From Erwinia aphidicola (GTDB lineage Bacteria > Pseudomonadota > Gammaproteobacteria > Enterobacterales > Enterobacteriaceae), in the NCBI RefSeq assembly GCF_014773485.1, contig NZ_JACXBP010000012.1, forward strand, positions 1-64,000: a stretch of DNA of 64,000 nucleotides, given 5' to 3'. Each line of letters starts with the position of its first letter. The first letter of the stretch is position 1. The notes under the pieces are model-generated. The model was not told the origin of the DNA and did no database searches. It saw only the letters and a program-made list of their open reading frames with translations. Both the position numbers and the translations under genes were made by a program. Shown here piece after piece: positions 1-8,558 of the stretch.

Positions 1-104
1 GACCCCTGAAGGGACGTTGAAGACTACGACGTTGATAGGCCGGGTGTGTAAGCGCAGCGATGCGTTGAGCTAACCGGTACTAATGACCCGTGAGGCTTAA
101 CCTT
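1..104 (+). rRNA. rrl: 23S ribosomal RNA, 3' end (partial)
   Basis: The first 104 bases match the conserved 3' terminus of enterobacterial 23S rRNA, ending in the usual GAGGCTTAACCTT. The gene begins before the window. It is followed by an unusually long spacer and then 5S rRNA and tRNA-Asp, which is the layout of the E. coli rrnH operon. The terminus was placed by similarity to the E. coli end, so it may be off by a base or two. Confidence 0.96.
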
Positions 105-183
105 ACAACGCCAGAAGCGTTCTGGTGTGCGTTCGAGAGACGCAAAAGAGATTTTCAGCCTGTAACCGGATAACAATTTAGCG

Positions 184-306
184 GAAACGAAAGATTTTGT
201 GCTGAGGCAAGGCGGCAAGCGAAGGAAAGAAAGGAGCATACTGAAGTATGTGACTGACTTTACAAGCGCGGCCAACGCAGCAGCAGTGCAAAAGATTCGT
301 TTCGTG
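184..306. repeat. ERIC-like element inside the 23S-5S rRNA spacer
   Basis: The 23S-5S spacer is 212 bases, against roughly 90 in E. coli, and the surplus is about one ERIC unit. The insert has the ERIC hallmarks: an AAGGCGGCAAGCGAA block at 209, a central palindrome AGGAGCATAC / GTATGTGACTGACT at 233-259, a CAAGCGCGGCCAACGC block from 263, and imperfect terminal inverted repeats (ACGAAAGATTTTGTGC at 188 against GCAAAAGATTCGTTTCGT at 288). It would be transcribed and could fold into one long hairpin within the pre-rRNA. The recognition rests on recall of the ERIC consensus; exact ends are approximate. Confidence 0.8.
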
Positions 307-316
307 CACCAAGATT

Positions 317-436
317 TGCCTGGCGGCTTTAGCGCGGTGGTCCCACCTGACCCCATGCCGAACTCAGAAGTGAAACGCCGTAGCGCCGATGGTAGTGTGG
401 GGCCTCCCCATGCGAGAGTAGGGAACTGCCAGGCAT
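317..436 (+). rRNA. rrf: 5S ribosomal RNA
   Basis: This 120-base segment is nearly identical to E. coli 5S rRNA. It starts TGCCTGGCGGC, contains CCCACCTGACCCCATGCCGA and ends AACTGCCAGGCAT, so the 5' and 3' ends pair into helix I as expected. It lies downstream of the 23S gene in the same transcript, after the ERIC-bearing spacer, and upstream of tRNA-Asp. Confidence 0.97.
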
Positions 437-444
437 CAATTTAA

Positions 445-486
445 GACCCGTTTACGGGTCGTGACCTTACCCCTGACAAGGTAAGG
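445..486 (+). other. Two hairpins in the 5S-tRNA spacer
   Basis: Two short perfect stems follow the 5S gene: GACCCG (445-450) with CGGGTC (455-460), and CCTTAC (465-470) with GTAAGG (481-486). Neither is followed by a T run, so they look like processing structures or weak attenuators rather than the operon terminator, which lies after the tRNA. Confidence 0.4.
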
Positions 487-534
487 GCGAAACACCTGAA
501 GTCAGACGCAGTCTGAATTCAGTACAGAATCGGT

Positions 535-611
535 GGAGCGGTAGTTCAGTTGGTTAGAATACCTGCCTGTCACGCAGGGGGTCGCGGGTTCGAGCCCCGT
601 CCGTTCCGCCA
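535..611 (+). tRNA. tRNA-Asp (GTC anticodon), distal to the rRNA operon
   Basis: A 77-base cloverleaf starts GGAGCGGTAGTTCAG, has the anticodon loop CTGTCAC (GTC, Asp), the T-loop GGGTTCGAGCCCC and an encoded 3' CCA. It is identical to the second copy at 6848-6924. Its position directly after 5S rRNA corresponds to aspU of E. coli. Confidence 0.97.
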
Positions 612-621
612 CTAAAACATG

Positions 622-653
622 AAGCCCTGACTCATACGAGTCAGGGCTTTTTT
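622..653 (+). terminator. Intrinsic terminator of the rRNA operon
   Basis: A perfect stem AAGCCCTGACTC / GAGTCAGGGCTT closes a four-base loop (ATAC) and runs straight into TTTT. It sits 10 bases after the tRNA-Asp CCA end. Confidence 0.9.
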
Positions 654-789
654 GTATTTGAGTTCTTATTTGCATTTCCTTACGCACAATCCCGTTTGAA
701 TTACCCTCCTCCGATTGAAAGTACGCAGTAAAGTCCCTATAACTGATAGATGGTAAGCTCATTCAGCAGTAATAAGTACAGGCGGTAAC

Positions 790-1593
790 GTGCGGAAAAA
801 AACATATGCCATGAGATACGTAGCAGGGCAGCCAGCGGAGCAAATATTTCCGCCAGGGGCAATGCTGCATGTCGGCCAGGCATTGCCGCCCGGTGCCCCG
901 CTAACGACCGAATCCACCCTGAAGGTACTGGTGTGGAATATTTTCAAGCAGCAGCGCGCCGAGTGGCTGTCGGTATTACAAAACTTTGGCAAAGATGCGC
1001 ATCTGGTTCTACTGCAGGAGGCACAAACGACGCCTGAGCTGGTGCGTTTCGCCACCACCAATTACCTGGCGGCCGACCAGGTTCCCGCTTTTGTTCTGCC
1101 CCAGCATCCTTCCGGCGTCATGACGCTGGCTTCAGCTCATCCGGTCTATTGCTGCCCGCTGCGCGAGCGTGAACCGCTGCTGCGCCTCTCCAAGTCAGCG
1201 CTGGTCACCGCTTACCCCTTGCCCGGTGGGCAAATGCTGATGGTGGTCAATATACACGCGGTGAACTTCAGTCTGGGTATTGATGTTTACAGTAAGCAGC
1301 TAGGGCCGATCGGTGAGCAGATCTTTCACCATCAGGGCCCGGTGATCATGGCAGGCGATTTTAACGCCTGGAGTCGTCAACGCATCAATGCCCTGTATCG
1401 TTTTTCACGCGAAATGGGGCTGCGTGAGGTACGTTTCACCGACGATCACCGTCGCAAAGCCTTTGGGCGTCCGCTGGATTTCGTTTTTTATCGCGGAATG
1501 GGGGTGGCAGAAGCTTCTGTACTGGTCACCCGCGCCTCAGATCACAACCCACTGCTGGTAGAATTTAACGCTCATCCGCCATCGCTGGCATAA
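790..1593 (+). CDS. yafD: YafD, endonuclease/exonuclease/phosphatase-fold protein
   Basis: A 267-residue protein recognisable as the E. coli YafD orthologue (start MRKKTYAMRYVAGQPAEQ). It has the EEP fold signatures in order: VLVWNIFKQQ near residue 47, LLQEAQTT near 77, MAGDFNAWS near 188 and the terminal SDHNPLLVEF. These hold the metal-binding and catalytic residues of the DNase I/synaptojanin superfamily. Substrate is unknown. The start is GTG at 790; the conserved N-terminus supports it over later ATGs. It lies 17 bases before yafE and probably shares its transcript. Confidence 0.9.
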   Translation: MRKKTYAMRYVAGQPAEQIFPPGAMLHVGQALPPGAPLTTESTLKVLVWNIFKQQRAEWLSVLQNFGKDAHLVLLQEAQTTPELVRFATTNYLAADQVPAFVLPQHPSGVMTLASAHPVYCCPLREREPLLRLSKSALVTAYPLPGGQMLMVVNIHAVNFSLGIDVYSKQLGPIGEQIFHHQGPVIMAGDFNAWSRQRINALYRFSREMGLREVRFTDDHRRKAFGRPLDFVFYRGMGVAEASVLVTRASDHNPLLVEFNAHPPSLA

Positions 1594-1610
1594 CAGGGAA
1601 GCTTCTCGTA

Positions 1611-2375
1611 ATGGCAACAAAACATCATGACAACGTTGATAAACAGTTCGGCGAGCAGGCTAATGCCTACCTGACCAGCGCGGTACATGCCAGCGGTCGG
1701 GATTTAGTGCGGCTGGCAGAGCGGGTGTTTGGTGCCTCAGACGCGAAAGTACTGGATATGGGCTGCGGAGCAGGGCATGCGAGCTTTGTTGCCGCTCAGC
1801 ATGTCAAAGAGGTCATTGCCTACGATCTGTCGGAAAAGATGCTGGCGGTAGTGCGCGAGAGTGCGGATGAGCGCGGGTATCACCACCTCAGCACGCAGCA
1901 GGGCTATGCCGAGAGCCTGCCATTTGCCGATGCCGCGTTTGATATTGTCATCAGCCGCTACTCCGCACACCACTGGCATGATGTTGGCAGTGCGCTGCGG
2001 GAGGTGTGTCGTGTGCTCAAACCCGGCGGCAGAGTGATTTTTATGGACGTCAGCGCGCCGGGCAATCCGGTGCTTGATATCTGGTTACAGACGGTAGAGG
2101 CGCTGCGTGATACCTCGCACGTGCGCGATTACAGCCCTGGGGAGTGGCTGACGCTAATGACCGAAGCCGGTCTGGCCGTGCAGGCTCTCTCGCAGGATAA
2201 GTTGGAGCTGGAGTTTAGCAGTTGGACAGAGCGTATGCGCACCCCTGAAGTAATGGTGCAGGCGATAAGGGCTTATCAGCAGGCAGCACCTGACGACGTC
2301 CAGAACTACTACGCTCTCAGGCCGGATGGCAGTTTCAGCACCGATATCATCTTTATCGAGGCCCTGCGGCCATAA
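1611..2375 (+). CDS. yafE: YafE-like class I SAM-dependent methyltransferase
   Basis: A 254-residue methyltransferase of the UbiE/type-11 class. Motif I, VLDMGCGAGHAS, is near residues 46-57 and binds the methionine moiety of SAM. DIVISRYSAHHW near 111 and LKPGGRVIFMDVS near 137 are the later motifs. The acceptor substrate is unknown; small molecules or lipids are typical for the class. The gene follows yafD on the same strand as in E. coli and ends in a bidirectional terminator shared with the convergent mltD. Confidence 0.88.
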   Translation: MATKHHDNVDKQFGEQANAYLTSAVHASGRDLVRLAERVFGASDAKVLDMGCGAGHASFVAAQHVKEVIAYDLSEKMLAVVRESADERGYHHLSTQQGYAESLPFADAAFDIVISRYSAHHWHDVGSALREVCRVLKPGGRVIFMDVSAPGNPVLDIWLQTVEALRDTSHVRDYSPGEWLTLMTEAGLAVQALSQDKLELEFSSWTERMRTPEVMVQAIRAYQQAAPDDVQNYYALRPDGSFSTDIIFIEALRP

Positions 2376-2404
2376 AAAAAGCCCGTCTAGAGACGGGCTT
2401 TTTA
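2374..2404. terminator. Bidirectional terminator between yafE and mltD
   Basis: The stem AAAGCCCGTCT / AGACGGGCTTT has a two-base loop, with an A run on one flank and a T run on the other, so it can end transcription from both convergent genes. It overlaps the yafE stop codon. Confidence 0.9.
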
Positions 2405-2421
2405 TTGGGTCTGGTATCGGA

Positions 2422-3801
2422 CTAACTGTCAGGTGTCGCACTATTATCCACAAACAGCGTCAGCTTATCGCCGGGCTGGATGTTCTTAGCACTGTTACTG
2501 GCGACGCTATTCCAGCGCACCACATCTTTGATGTTTACGCCGTGACGTTTTGCGATACTGGCCAGAGAATCACCCTTACGTACCTGATAGGTGATGCTGT
2601 CGCCGTTATCTGCCAGTCTGTTACTGCTGCTTACGCTCAGCGTCTGCCCCGGTTTGATGCTGGCACCGCGCAAATTGTTTGCCCGCTGCAGATCTTTTAC
2701 CGGAACGCCAAGACGCTTGGCAATGCCGGACAGCGTGTCACCGTTGCGCACCTTATAGGAGCCGGATGAAACGCTGTTGTTCGCAAGTGAAGTCGGCTGC
2801 ACCGCTGCGATATCCCCGGTCGCCAGTGAGTTACGAAGCTTAGCCACGTTGGACTTCGGTACCATAATGTAGTGAGGACCATTAGGGGCCGTTTTTCCAC
2901 GCGTGTAGCCGGAGTTAAACGTCTTCATCTTGCTTAGCGACATGCCAGCCATTTCGGCTGCCTGCGTCAATTCAATCTGCTGACCCACTTCAACGCGTGC
3001 CAGAGCACGAGATTCGTTGGGAGCGGGCAGACGTATGCCATATCGCTTACTGTTCTTGAGCAGTTGCCCCAGAGCCAGCATTTTTGGCACATAGACCGTC
3101 GTTTCTTTTGGCAGCGCTAAAGACCAGAAATCCGTAGGTCGTCCACGGGCTTTATTGGCTTTCATCGCTTTCAGCACGCGTCCTTCACCGCTGTTGTAGG
3201 CCGCAACCGTCAGTAACCAGTCACCGTCAAACATACCGTTAAGGCGCTGCATCATATCCAGGGCAACTTTGGTCGATGCCACAACATCGCGTCGTCCGTC
3301 ATACCACTGGGTCTGCTTAAGACCATAATTTTTACCCGTCTGCGGCACAATCTGCCAGATGCCAGCGGCATTCGCAGATGATGTTGCATGAGGGTCAAAA
3401 GCGCTCTCCACTATGGGTAGTAGTACCAGTTCCATCGGCATTTTGCGTTGCTTAATTTGCTCGACAATCCAGTACATATACGGCTCTGCCCGTAATGTTA
3501 CATCGTGGAGATAGCTCTTGTTCTTCAGGTATTTCTGTTTTTGTTCGCGTATCCGGTAATTATCCGGAACCTTCATCTTCAGCTCGTCGCTAATGAAATT
3601 CCACAGATCTTTGTCCTGCGCAAGCGATGTTCCATCATCCTGCCAGCGCGGCGACAACATATTATCTGAGTACTGTCCATTTTCACCTTGACCTGCCGAA
3701 GACAAACTCTGTGCATGCTGTTCAGGGATGTTAGCATCATGCCTTGATGCCTGGCACCCTACCAGCAAGACCGAGGCGAGTAATATCGCTTTAGCCTTCA
3801 T
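2422..3801 (-). CDS. mltD: Membrane-bound lytic murein transglycosylase D
   Basis: A 459-residue lipoprotein that cleaves the glycan strands of peptidoglycan to 1,6-anhydromuropeptides. The signal peptide ends in the lipobox LVGC, with lipidated Cys16. The SLT domain has the catalytic Glu in IVESAFDPHATS (Glu132) followed by ANAAGIWQIVPQTG. Two C-terminal LysM repeats, starting YKVRNGDTLSGIAKR and YQVRKGDSLASIAKR, bind peptidoglycan. The length is that of a two-LysM MltD. Gene order mltD-gloB on the minus strand is as in E. coli. Confidence 0.96.
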   Translation of the reverse strand: MKAKAILLASVLLVGCQASRHDANIPEQHAQSLSSAGQGENGQYSDNMLSPRWQDDGTSLAQDKDLWNFISDELKMKVPDNYRIREQKQKYLKNKSYLHDVTLRAEPYMYWIVEQIKQRKMPMELVLLPIVESAFDPHATSSANAAGIWQIVPQTGKNYGLKQTQWYDGRRDVVASTKVALDMMQRLNGMFDGDWLLTVAAYNSGEGRVLKAMKANKARGRPTDFWSLALPKETTVYVPKMLALGQLLKNSKRYGIRLPAPNESRALARVEVGQQIELTQAAEMAGMSLSKMKTFNSGYTRGKTAPNGPHYIMVPKSNVAKLRNSLATGDIAAVQPTSLANNSVSSGSYKVRNGDTLSGIAKRLGVPVKDLQRANNLRGASIKPGQTLSVSSSNRLADNGDSITYQVRKGDSLASIAKRHGVNIKDVVRWNSVASNSAKNIQPGDKLTLFVDNSATPDS

Positions 3802-3873
3802 GTGTGTGTCATTGGTTCCGCTTAAAAGACGAGCAATAATACGTGGTCGGTCCCCTCAGCACAACCTAAATTA

Positions 3874-4629
3874 TCAAAAACGGTCTTTCTTCTCGCGTAG
3901 AGCCGCAAATACCTGCCACTCATGTTGCGGAGTTGTTTCTAATCCAATAGTGCGTTGTAATTCAACATCTTGCGTTCTTAAAAAAAGATTAATTTTTCGC
4001 TCAAAACCCAGTTTTGTAGGCAAACTTACCCCATTTTTTGCGTGTAACTCCTTAATTTCTCGATAGTAGCGGCTTATCTCCGCATCTTGCGGGAAAATGG
4101 CCTGCGCAAAGGTTAAATTCGATAACGTATATTCATGGGCGCAACAAACCAGAGTGTCAGCTGGAAGCTGATTAAGCTTTTGAAATGACTGAAACATCTG
4201 TTCAGCAGTGCCTTCAAACAGTCTCCCGCAGCCGGCGGAAAAGAGTGTGTCTCCGCAGAAAAGGTAAGGGAAGCTGAAATATGAGATATGTCCTAAAGTG
4301 TGGCCCGGCGTAGCATAAATGGTGAAGTTACAGCCTAAAACATCGACGCTATCACCCTCGTTGACGATCGCATTTGCCCCTTTATCTCGGGCTTCTTCCG
4401 GCCCATAAACCGTCAGGTCGGGGTAATGAGCCAGCAGCTCCGGCACACCGCCAACGTGATCGTGATGATGGTGCGTAAGCAATATCGCCACCGGCTGCCA
4501 GCGGTTTTTTGCCAGGGCACGCAGCACCGGAGCGGCCTCGCCAGGGTCGACAATCAGACAGCGGCCTGCCGCGTCGTTTAACGTCCAGATGTAGTTATCC
4601 TGAAGGGCTGGAATGCTGGTAAGATTCAT
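3874..4629 (-). CDS. gloB: Hydroxyacylglutathione hydrolase (glyoxalase II)
   Basis: A 251-residue metallo-beta-lactamase-fold enzyme that hydrolyses S-D-lactoylglutathione to D-lactate and glutathione, completing methylglyoxal detoxification. The binuclear metal motif THHHHDHVGG begins at residue 52; further ligands are in TPGHTLGH, CGDTLFS and CAHEYT. The C-terminal FERKINLFLRT region is the substrate-binding domain. The ATG at 4629 is preferred over an upstream in-frame start because it gives the conserved MNLTSIPAL N-terminus and has a GGGAG site just upstream. Divergent from yafS. Confidence 0.95.
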   Translation of the reverse strand: MNLTSIPALQDNYIWTLNDAAGRCLIVDPGEAAPVLRALAKNRWQPVAILLTHHHHDHVGGVPELLAHYPDLTVYGPEEARDKGANAIVNEGDSVDVLGCNFTIYATPGHTLGHISYFSFPYLFCGDTLFSAGCGRLFEGTAEQMFQSFQKLNQLPADTLVCCAHEYTLSNLTFAQAIFPQDAEISRYYREIKELHAKNGVSLPTKLGFERKINLFLRTQDVELQRTIGLETTPQHEWQVFAALREKKDRF

Positions 4630-4673
4630 ATGATCGCTCCCGTATGCTCGCAATGGAAAGAAGATGGTAAAGC

Positions 4674-5396
4674 ATGAAGCCCGCTAAAACACGTCATATT
4701 CGCCATGTGCCAGAGTCATGGTCGCAAATCCCCTGCGGTGAGTATTATCGCGATGCGCTGTCGCATCAGCTGCGCCCCAGCCTGGCTAAATTATATGGTT
4801 TTCATCTGCTGAAGGTAGGCAGTCTGAGCGCGGAAATCGATACTGAAAGCTGTGCGATTTCGCATCAGGTTAACGTTGGGTTGAGCGGGGATAATCTGCA
4901 GGTTCACGCCGACCCACTAAGCCTGCCCTTTGAGTCTAAATCGGTTGATGCCTGCCTGCTGGCCCATACGCTGGCATGGAGCAGCGATCCGCACCGCGTG
5001 TTGCGTGAGGTGGACAGGGTGTTGATCGACGACGGCTGGATGATCATCAGCGGCTTCAATATTTTCAGCGCCCTGGGAGTCGGCAAGCTCATCCCCGGCC
5101 TGCACCGTAAGGTGCCGTGGAATAGCCGGATGTTCACCCAGATGCGCCTGATGGACTGGCTGAGCCTGCTGAACTATGAGGTGATACACCGCTCGCGCTT
5201 CCAGGTACTGCCGTGGAACCGCCAGGGGGGGAAAGTGATTAGCACCCACCTGCCCGCGCTCGGCTGTTTAAACCTGATCGTCGCGCGTAAGCGTACCTTC
5301 CCACTGACCATGAACCCGGCGAAAAAGAGTGCCAGCAAGCGCCAGCTGCACGCCGTGGGTGCTACCAGCCAGTACCGGGAAGGGCGCAGAGGCTGA
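4674..5396 (+). CDS. yafS: YafS, methyltransferase-domain protein
   Basis: A 240-residue protein matching E. coli YafS in position and sequence. It has a type-11 methyltransferase-like core: DPLSLPFESKSVDACLLAHT near residue 80 and REVDRVLIDDGWMIISGFN near 108. The glycine-rich SAM motif I is weak, so activity is uncertain. The basic tail (KKSASKRQ) is low-complexity. It lies between gloB and rnhA as in E. coli, convergent with rnhA. Confidence 0.88.
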   Translation: MKPAKTRHIRHVPESWSQIPCGEYYRDALSHQLRPSLAKLYGFHLLKVGSLSAEIDTESCAISHQVNVGLSGDNLQVHADPLSLPFESKSVDACLLAHTLAWSSDPHRVLREVDRVLIDDGWMIISGFNIFSALGVGKLIPGLHRKVPWNSRMFTQMRLMDWLSLLNYEVIHRSRFQVLPWNRQGGKVISTHLPALGCLNLIVARKRTFPLTMNPAKKSASKRQLHAVGATSQYREGRRG

Positions 5397-5440
5397 ATGG
5401 TATAACGGGATCGCCTTCTATCCCGTTCATTGCTTTTGCG

Positions 5441-5908
5441 TTACGCGCCGGCCTGATAACCCACATCATCACATGTCGGATTGCCGGCAGCCGCGCGCGC
5501 CAGCTCATCGCAGCGCTCGTTTTCTACGTGGCCGGCATGCCCCTTAACCCACTTCCAGTGGATCTCGTGCGTGCTGAGGGCGCTGTCCAGCCGTTGCCAT
5601 AAATCGACATTTTTAACCGGCTTCTTATCGGCAGTCTTCCAGCCGCGCTTCTTCCAGTTGTGGATCCAGCTGGTGATCCCCTGGCGCACATACTGGCTGT
5701 CGGTACTCAGCGTGACGTTACACGGCTGAGTCAGTGCTTCCAGCGCCACAATCGCCGCCATCATCTCCATGCGATTATTGGTGGTGAGATGGAAACCCGC
5801 ACTGAATGTTTTTTCATGCGAGCCGTAGCGCATAATCGCGCCATAACCGCCGGGGCCTGGATTACCGAGGCACGAACCGTCGGTGAAAATTTCTACCTGC
5901 TTAAGCAT
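5441..5908 (-). CDS. rnhA: Ribonuclease HI
   Basis: A 155-residue enzyme that cuts the RNA strand of RNA-DNA hybrids, removing R-loops and primers. The length equals that of E. coli RNase HI. All four catalytic carboxylates are in place: Asp10 (EIFTDGSC), Glu48 (NRMEMMA), Asp70 (STDSQYV) and Asp134 (ERCDELAR). The ATG at 5908 fits the family N-terminus MLKQVEIFTDG; longer in-frame extensions run into dnaQ. It is divergent from dnaQ with 51 bases between the start codons, which must hold both promoters. Confidence 0.97.
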   Translation of the reverse strand: MLKQVEIFTDGSCLGNPGPGGYGAIMRYGSHEKTFSAGFHLTTNNRMEMMAAIVALEALTQPCNVTLSTDSQYVRQGITSWIHNWKKRGWKTADKKPVKNVDLWQRLDSALSTHEIHWKWVKGHAGHVENERCDELARAAAGNPTCDDVGYQAGA

Positions 5909-5959
5909 CTCTGGTAGACTCTCCGTAGAAAAACGCCAAGTCTGACATAAACGGGTCCT

Positions 5960-6715
5960 ATGAGCACAGTAAATACAACGCGTCAGATCGTACTCGATAC
6001 CGAAACCACCGGTATGAACATGATCGGCGTCCATTATGAAGGGCACCGCATCATTGAGATTGGTGCGGTAGAGGTGATCAACCGCCGCCTGACCGGCAAC
6101 AACTTCCACGTTTACCTCAAGCCCGACCGCCTGGTGGACCCGGAAGCGTTCGGCGTTCACGGTATCGCTGACGAATTTCTGCTGGATAAACCCACCTTCG
6201 CTGACATTGCCGACGACTTCCTTGCCTATATAAAGGGGGCGGAGTTAGTCATCCATAATGCCTCGTTCGATATCGGCTTTATGGATTACGAATTCTCCAA
6301 GCTGCAGCGCGGCATTCCGAAGACCGAAACCTTCTGCCAGATCACCGACAGCCTGGCGATGGCGCGCAAGATGTTCCCCGGCAAGCGTAACAGCCTTGAT
6401 GCCATCTGCTCACGCTATGAGATAGACAACAGCAAGCGCGTCCTGCACGGCGCACTGCTTGACTCCGAAATTCTTGCAGAAGTCTTCCTGATCATGACCG
6501 GCGGGCAAACCTCGCTGGCCTTCTCGATGGAAGGGGATCGTGAAGAGCAGAGCGACGGCGAAACCATCTACCGCATCGAACGCCCCGCCTCCGGGCTGCG
6601 GGTAGTGCGCGCCAGTGAAGCCGAAGTAGCGGCACACGAGGCGCGTCTCGACCTGGTGCAGAAAAAGGGTGGCAGCTGCTTATGGCGCCCTCAGGAAGAG
6701 GCTGACGAGGTATAA
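5960..6715 (+). CDS. dnaQ: DNA polymerase III epsilon subunit, 3'-5' exonuclease
   Basis: A 251-residue proofreading subunit of the replicase core. The DEDDh exonuclease motifs are present: ExoI VLDTETTGM (Asp13, Glu15), ExoII IHNASFDIGFMD, and ExoIII HGALLDSEILAE. The C-terminal tail LDLVQKKGGSCLWR is the segment that binds the alpha subunit. Divergent from rnhA, as in E. coli. Confidence 0.97.
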   Translation: MSTVNTTRQIVLDTETTGMNMIGVHYEGHRIIEIGAVEVINRRLTGNNFHVYLKPDRLVDPEAFGVHGIADEFLLDKPTFADIADDFLAYIKGAELVIHNASFDIGFMDYEFSKLQRGIPKTETFCQITDSLAMARKMFPGKRNSLDAICSRYEIDNSKRVLHGALLDSEILAEVFLIMTGGQTSLAFSMEGDREEQSDGETIYRIERPASGLRVVRASEAEVAAHEARLDLVQKKGGSCLWRPQEEADEV

Positions 6716-6847
6716 CGCTTTAAATTTGCATAATAAAACCGCGTGATGGTGAAAAACGCAGCAGTTGATATTAATCCACAGAAAAAGCGTTGACGAACAT
6801 CTGACTGCCCCGTAATATCCGCCTCGTTCCCGACGGGGAACATCGGT

Positions 6848-6924
6848 GGAGCGGTAGTTCAGTTGGTTAGAATACCTGCCTGTCACGCAGGGGGTCGCGG
6901 GTTCGAGCCCCGTCCGTTCCGCCA
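6848..6924 (+). tRNA. tRNA-Asp (GTC anticodon), second copy
   Basis: This 77-base gene is identical to the tRNA at 535-611, with a GTC anticodon and encoded CCA. It stands alone after dnaQ, the position of aspV in E. coli, and has its own terminator. The accessory purine island begins just beyond it. Confidence 0.97.
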
Positions 6925-6936
6925 AACATTCAGAGA

Positions 6937-6965
6937 AAGGCCGACTCGTAAGAGTCGGCCTTTTT
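6937..6965 (+). terminator. Intrinsic terminator of the second tRNA-Asp
   Basis: The perfect stem AAAGGCCGACTC / GAGTCGGCCTTT with a GTAA loop is followed by further T residues. It begins 12 bases after the tRNA. With an A-rich 5' flank it could also end the convergent NCS1 transporter transcript. Confidence 0.9.
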
Positions 6966-6980
6966 CGTTTCTACGCTGCG

Positions 6981-8477
6981 CTACTCTTTCTGCATCGCCA
7001 CTTTGGCGTTATAGCCTTTCGCCACGGTCGCCGCCAGGTCACCGCGTGCAATCCAGCGATAGCTCCCGGCACCCAGCGCCACACCGATAAACCAGCTAAA
7101 GTTCGCCACGGCATGCAGCGAAGGAATAAAGCTAATCACCAGCCCAATCGCCACCGACGGCAGCAGAGCAGCAATCGCTTTCGGGTTAAAGCCGCCCTTG
7201 TACCAGTAAATCCCCTTCGGCGTATCATCAAACAGGTCATCAACCGAAATCTGGCTGCGCTTAATCAGGTAGAAATCCGCCAGCAGAATCCCGAACAGCG
7301 GCCCGATAAACGCGCCCAGCACGTCCAGCGTATAGTGGATCAGCTCCGGTGACTGGAACAGATTCCACGGCGTCAGCAGTACCGATCCGACTGCCGCAAT
7401 CATCCCGCCGGTGCGGAAGCTGATTTTCTGCGGAGAACAGTTAGAGAAGTCGAACGCCGGGGAAACGAAGTTCGCCACAATATTAATACCGATGGTCGCG
7501 ATGATCATCGTCAGCAGCCCAATTGCCACGGCCAGATCGTTACCCACCATGCTGACGGTTTCAATAGGGTCAGTAATCATGCGGCCAAACAGCGACTGCG
7601 TGCCGGAGACAATCACCACGGTAACGATCGAAAACAGCAGGAAGTTGAACGGCAGGCCCCAGCGGTTGCCACGGCGGATCTCGCCCAGGCTTTTACCGTA
7701 GCGCGAGAAGTCACCAAAATTAAGCAGCGGGCCGGAGAAGTAAGAGACCACAAGCGCAGTGGCGGTGATCATCTGCCAGGCTTGCTCCCCGCCGGTCAGC
7801 GATTTACTCGCCAGCGTCAGAGAGATACCGCTGAAACCAGTTTTGTATACAATCCATCCCGCCAGCGCCACCATCACCACGTACACCGCCGGACCGGCGA
7901 TATCGATGAAGCGCTTGATGGCGTTCATTCCATGCCAGAACACCATCGCCTGCAGGAACCACATAATCCCGAAGCAGATCCAGCCCAGCTGCGACAGGCC
8001 CAGCCACGAAGATTGTGTCAGGGTGCTCAGCGCCGGCCAGAACTTAAGGGAGACCAGCATCAGCGCATTCGCCGCCAGGTAGGTCTGAATACCGTACCAG
8101 GCAAAAGCGATCAGACCGCGGATCACCGCCGGGATATTAGCGCCAAAGACGCCAAACGCCTGGCGGCAGATCACCGCATAAGGCACGCCAGCCATCTGAC
8201 TCGGTTTCGCCACCAGATTGGCGCACAGCTGCACAATGCAGATACCGGCCAGCAGGCAAAGCAGAACCTGCCAGCTGGCGAGCCCGAGCGTAAAGAAGCT
8301 GGCCGCCACCACATAACCGCCCATGCTGTGTACATCGGACATCCAGAAAGAAAAGATGTTGTACCAGCTCCAGTTCTGGTCACGCGTCGGCGCCAGATCC
8401 TCATTGCACAGCCTTGGGCTGTAGTTGGCATTGGCTCCAGCAGCTGCTGCCTGGGAAGACACTTCACTATTTGGCAT
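6981..8477 (-). CDS. NCS1 family nucleobase/hydantoin transporter, probable allantoin permease
   Basis: A 498-residue membrane protein of the nucleobase:cation symporter-1 family (Mhp1, PucI, YbbW type). The N-terminal NEDLAPTRDQNWSWYNIFSFWMSDVHS is typical, followed by about 12 hydrophobic helices. FGDFSRYGKS near residue 270 is a conserved family segment. The ATG at 8477 has AGGAG upstream and is preferred over an in-frame start 90 bases earlier. It is divergent from the regulator and allantoin-opening genes, so allantoin is the best substrate guess; uracil or hydantoins remain possible. Confidence 0.85.
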   Translation of the reverse strand: MPNSEVSSQAAAAGANANYSPRLCNEDLAPTRDQNWSWYNIFSFWMSDVHSMGGYVVAASFFTLGLASWQVLLCLLAGICIVQLCANLVAKPSQMAGVPYAVICRQAFGVFGANIPAVIRGLIAFAWYGIQTYLAANALMLVSLKFWPALSTLTQSSWLGLSQLGWICFGIMWFLQAMVFWHGMNAIKRFIDIAGPAVYVVMVALAGWIVYKTGFSGISLTLASKSLTGGEQAWQMITATALVVSYFSGPLLNFGDFSRYGKSLGEIRRGNRWGLPFNFLLFSIVTVVIVSGTQSLFGRMITDPIETVSMVGNDLAVAIGLLTMIIATIGINIVANFVSPAFDFSNCSPQKISFRTGGMIAAVGSVLLTPWNLFQSPELIHYTLDVLGAFIGPLFGILLADFYLIKRSQISVDDLFDDTPKGIYWYKGGFNPKAIAALLPSVAIGLVISFIPSLHAVANFSWFIGVALGAGSYRWIARGDLAATVAKGYNAKVAMQKE

Positions 8478-8529
8478 GAAACCTGCTCCTCTGAATACAG
8501 TTATCAATAAACCGGGTTGCAGGAGACAT

Positions 8530-8545
8530 TGCAGGATCCAGGCCA
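8530..8545 (-). promoter_or_regulatory. Weak candidate sigma-54 promoter for the NCS1 transporter
   Basis: Read on the minus strand, TGGCCTGGATCCTGCA has GG and GC ten bases apart, the sigma-54 -24/-12 geometry, but three mismatches to TGGCAC-N5-TTGC. It would place the transcript start about 40 bases before the transporter ATG. Reported only because two much better sigma-54 sites occur elsewhere in the island. Confidence 0.25.
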
Positions 8546-8558
8546 GATTGTAATTTCG

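Noticed and set aside
199..444. Open frame across the rRNA spacer and 5S gene
   Set aside because: It covers a structural RNA and an ERIC-like repeat, so it is not a protein gene.
535..6924. Identical tRNA-Asp copies as attachment sites of an integrated element
   Set aside because: The genes between them are the ordinary yafD-dnaQ backbone, and E. coli has the same two tRNA-Asp positions; no integrase is present.
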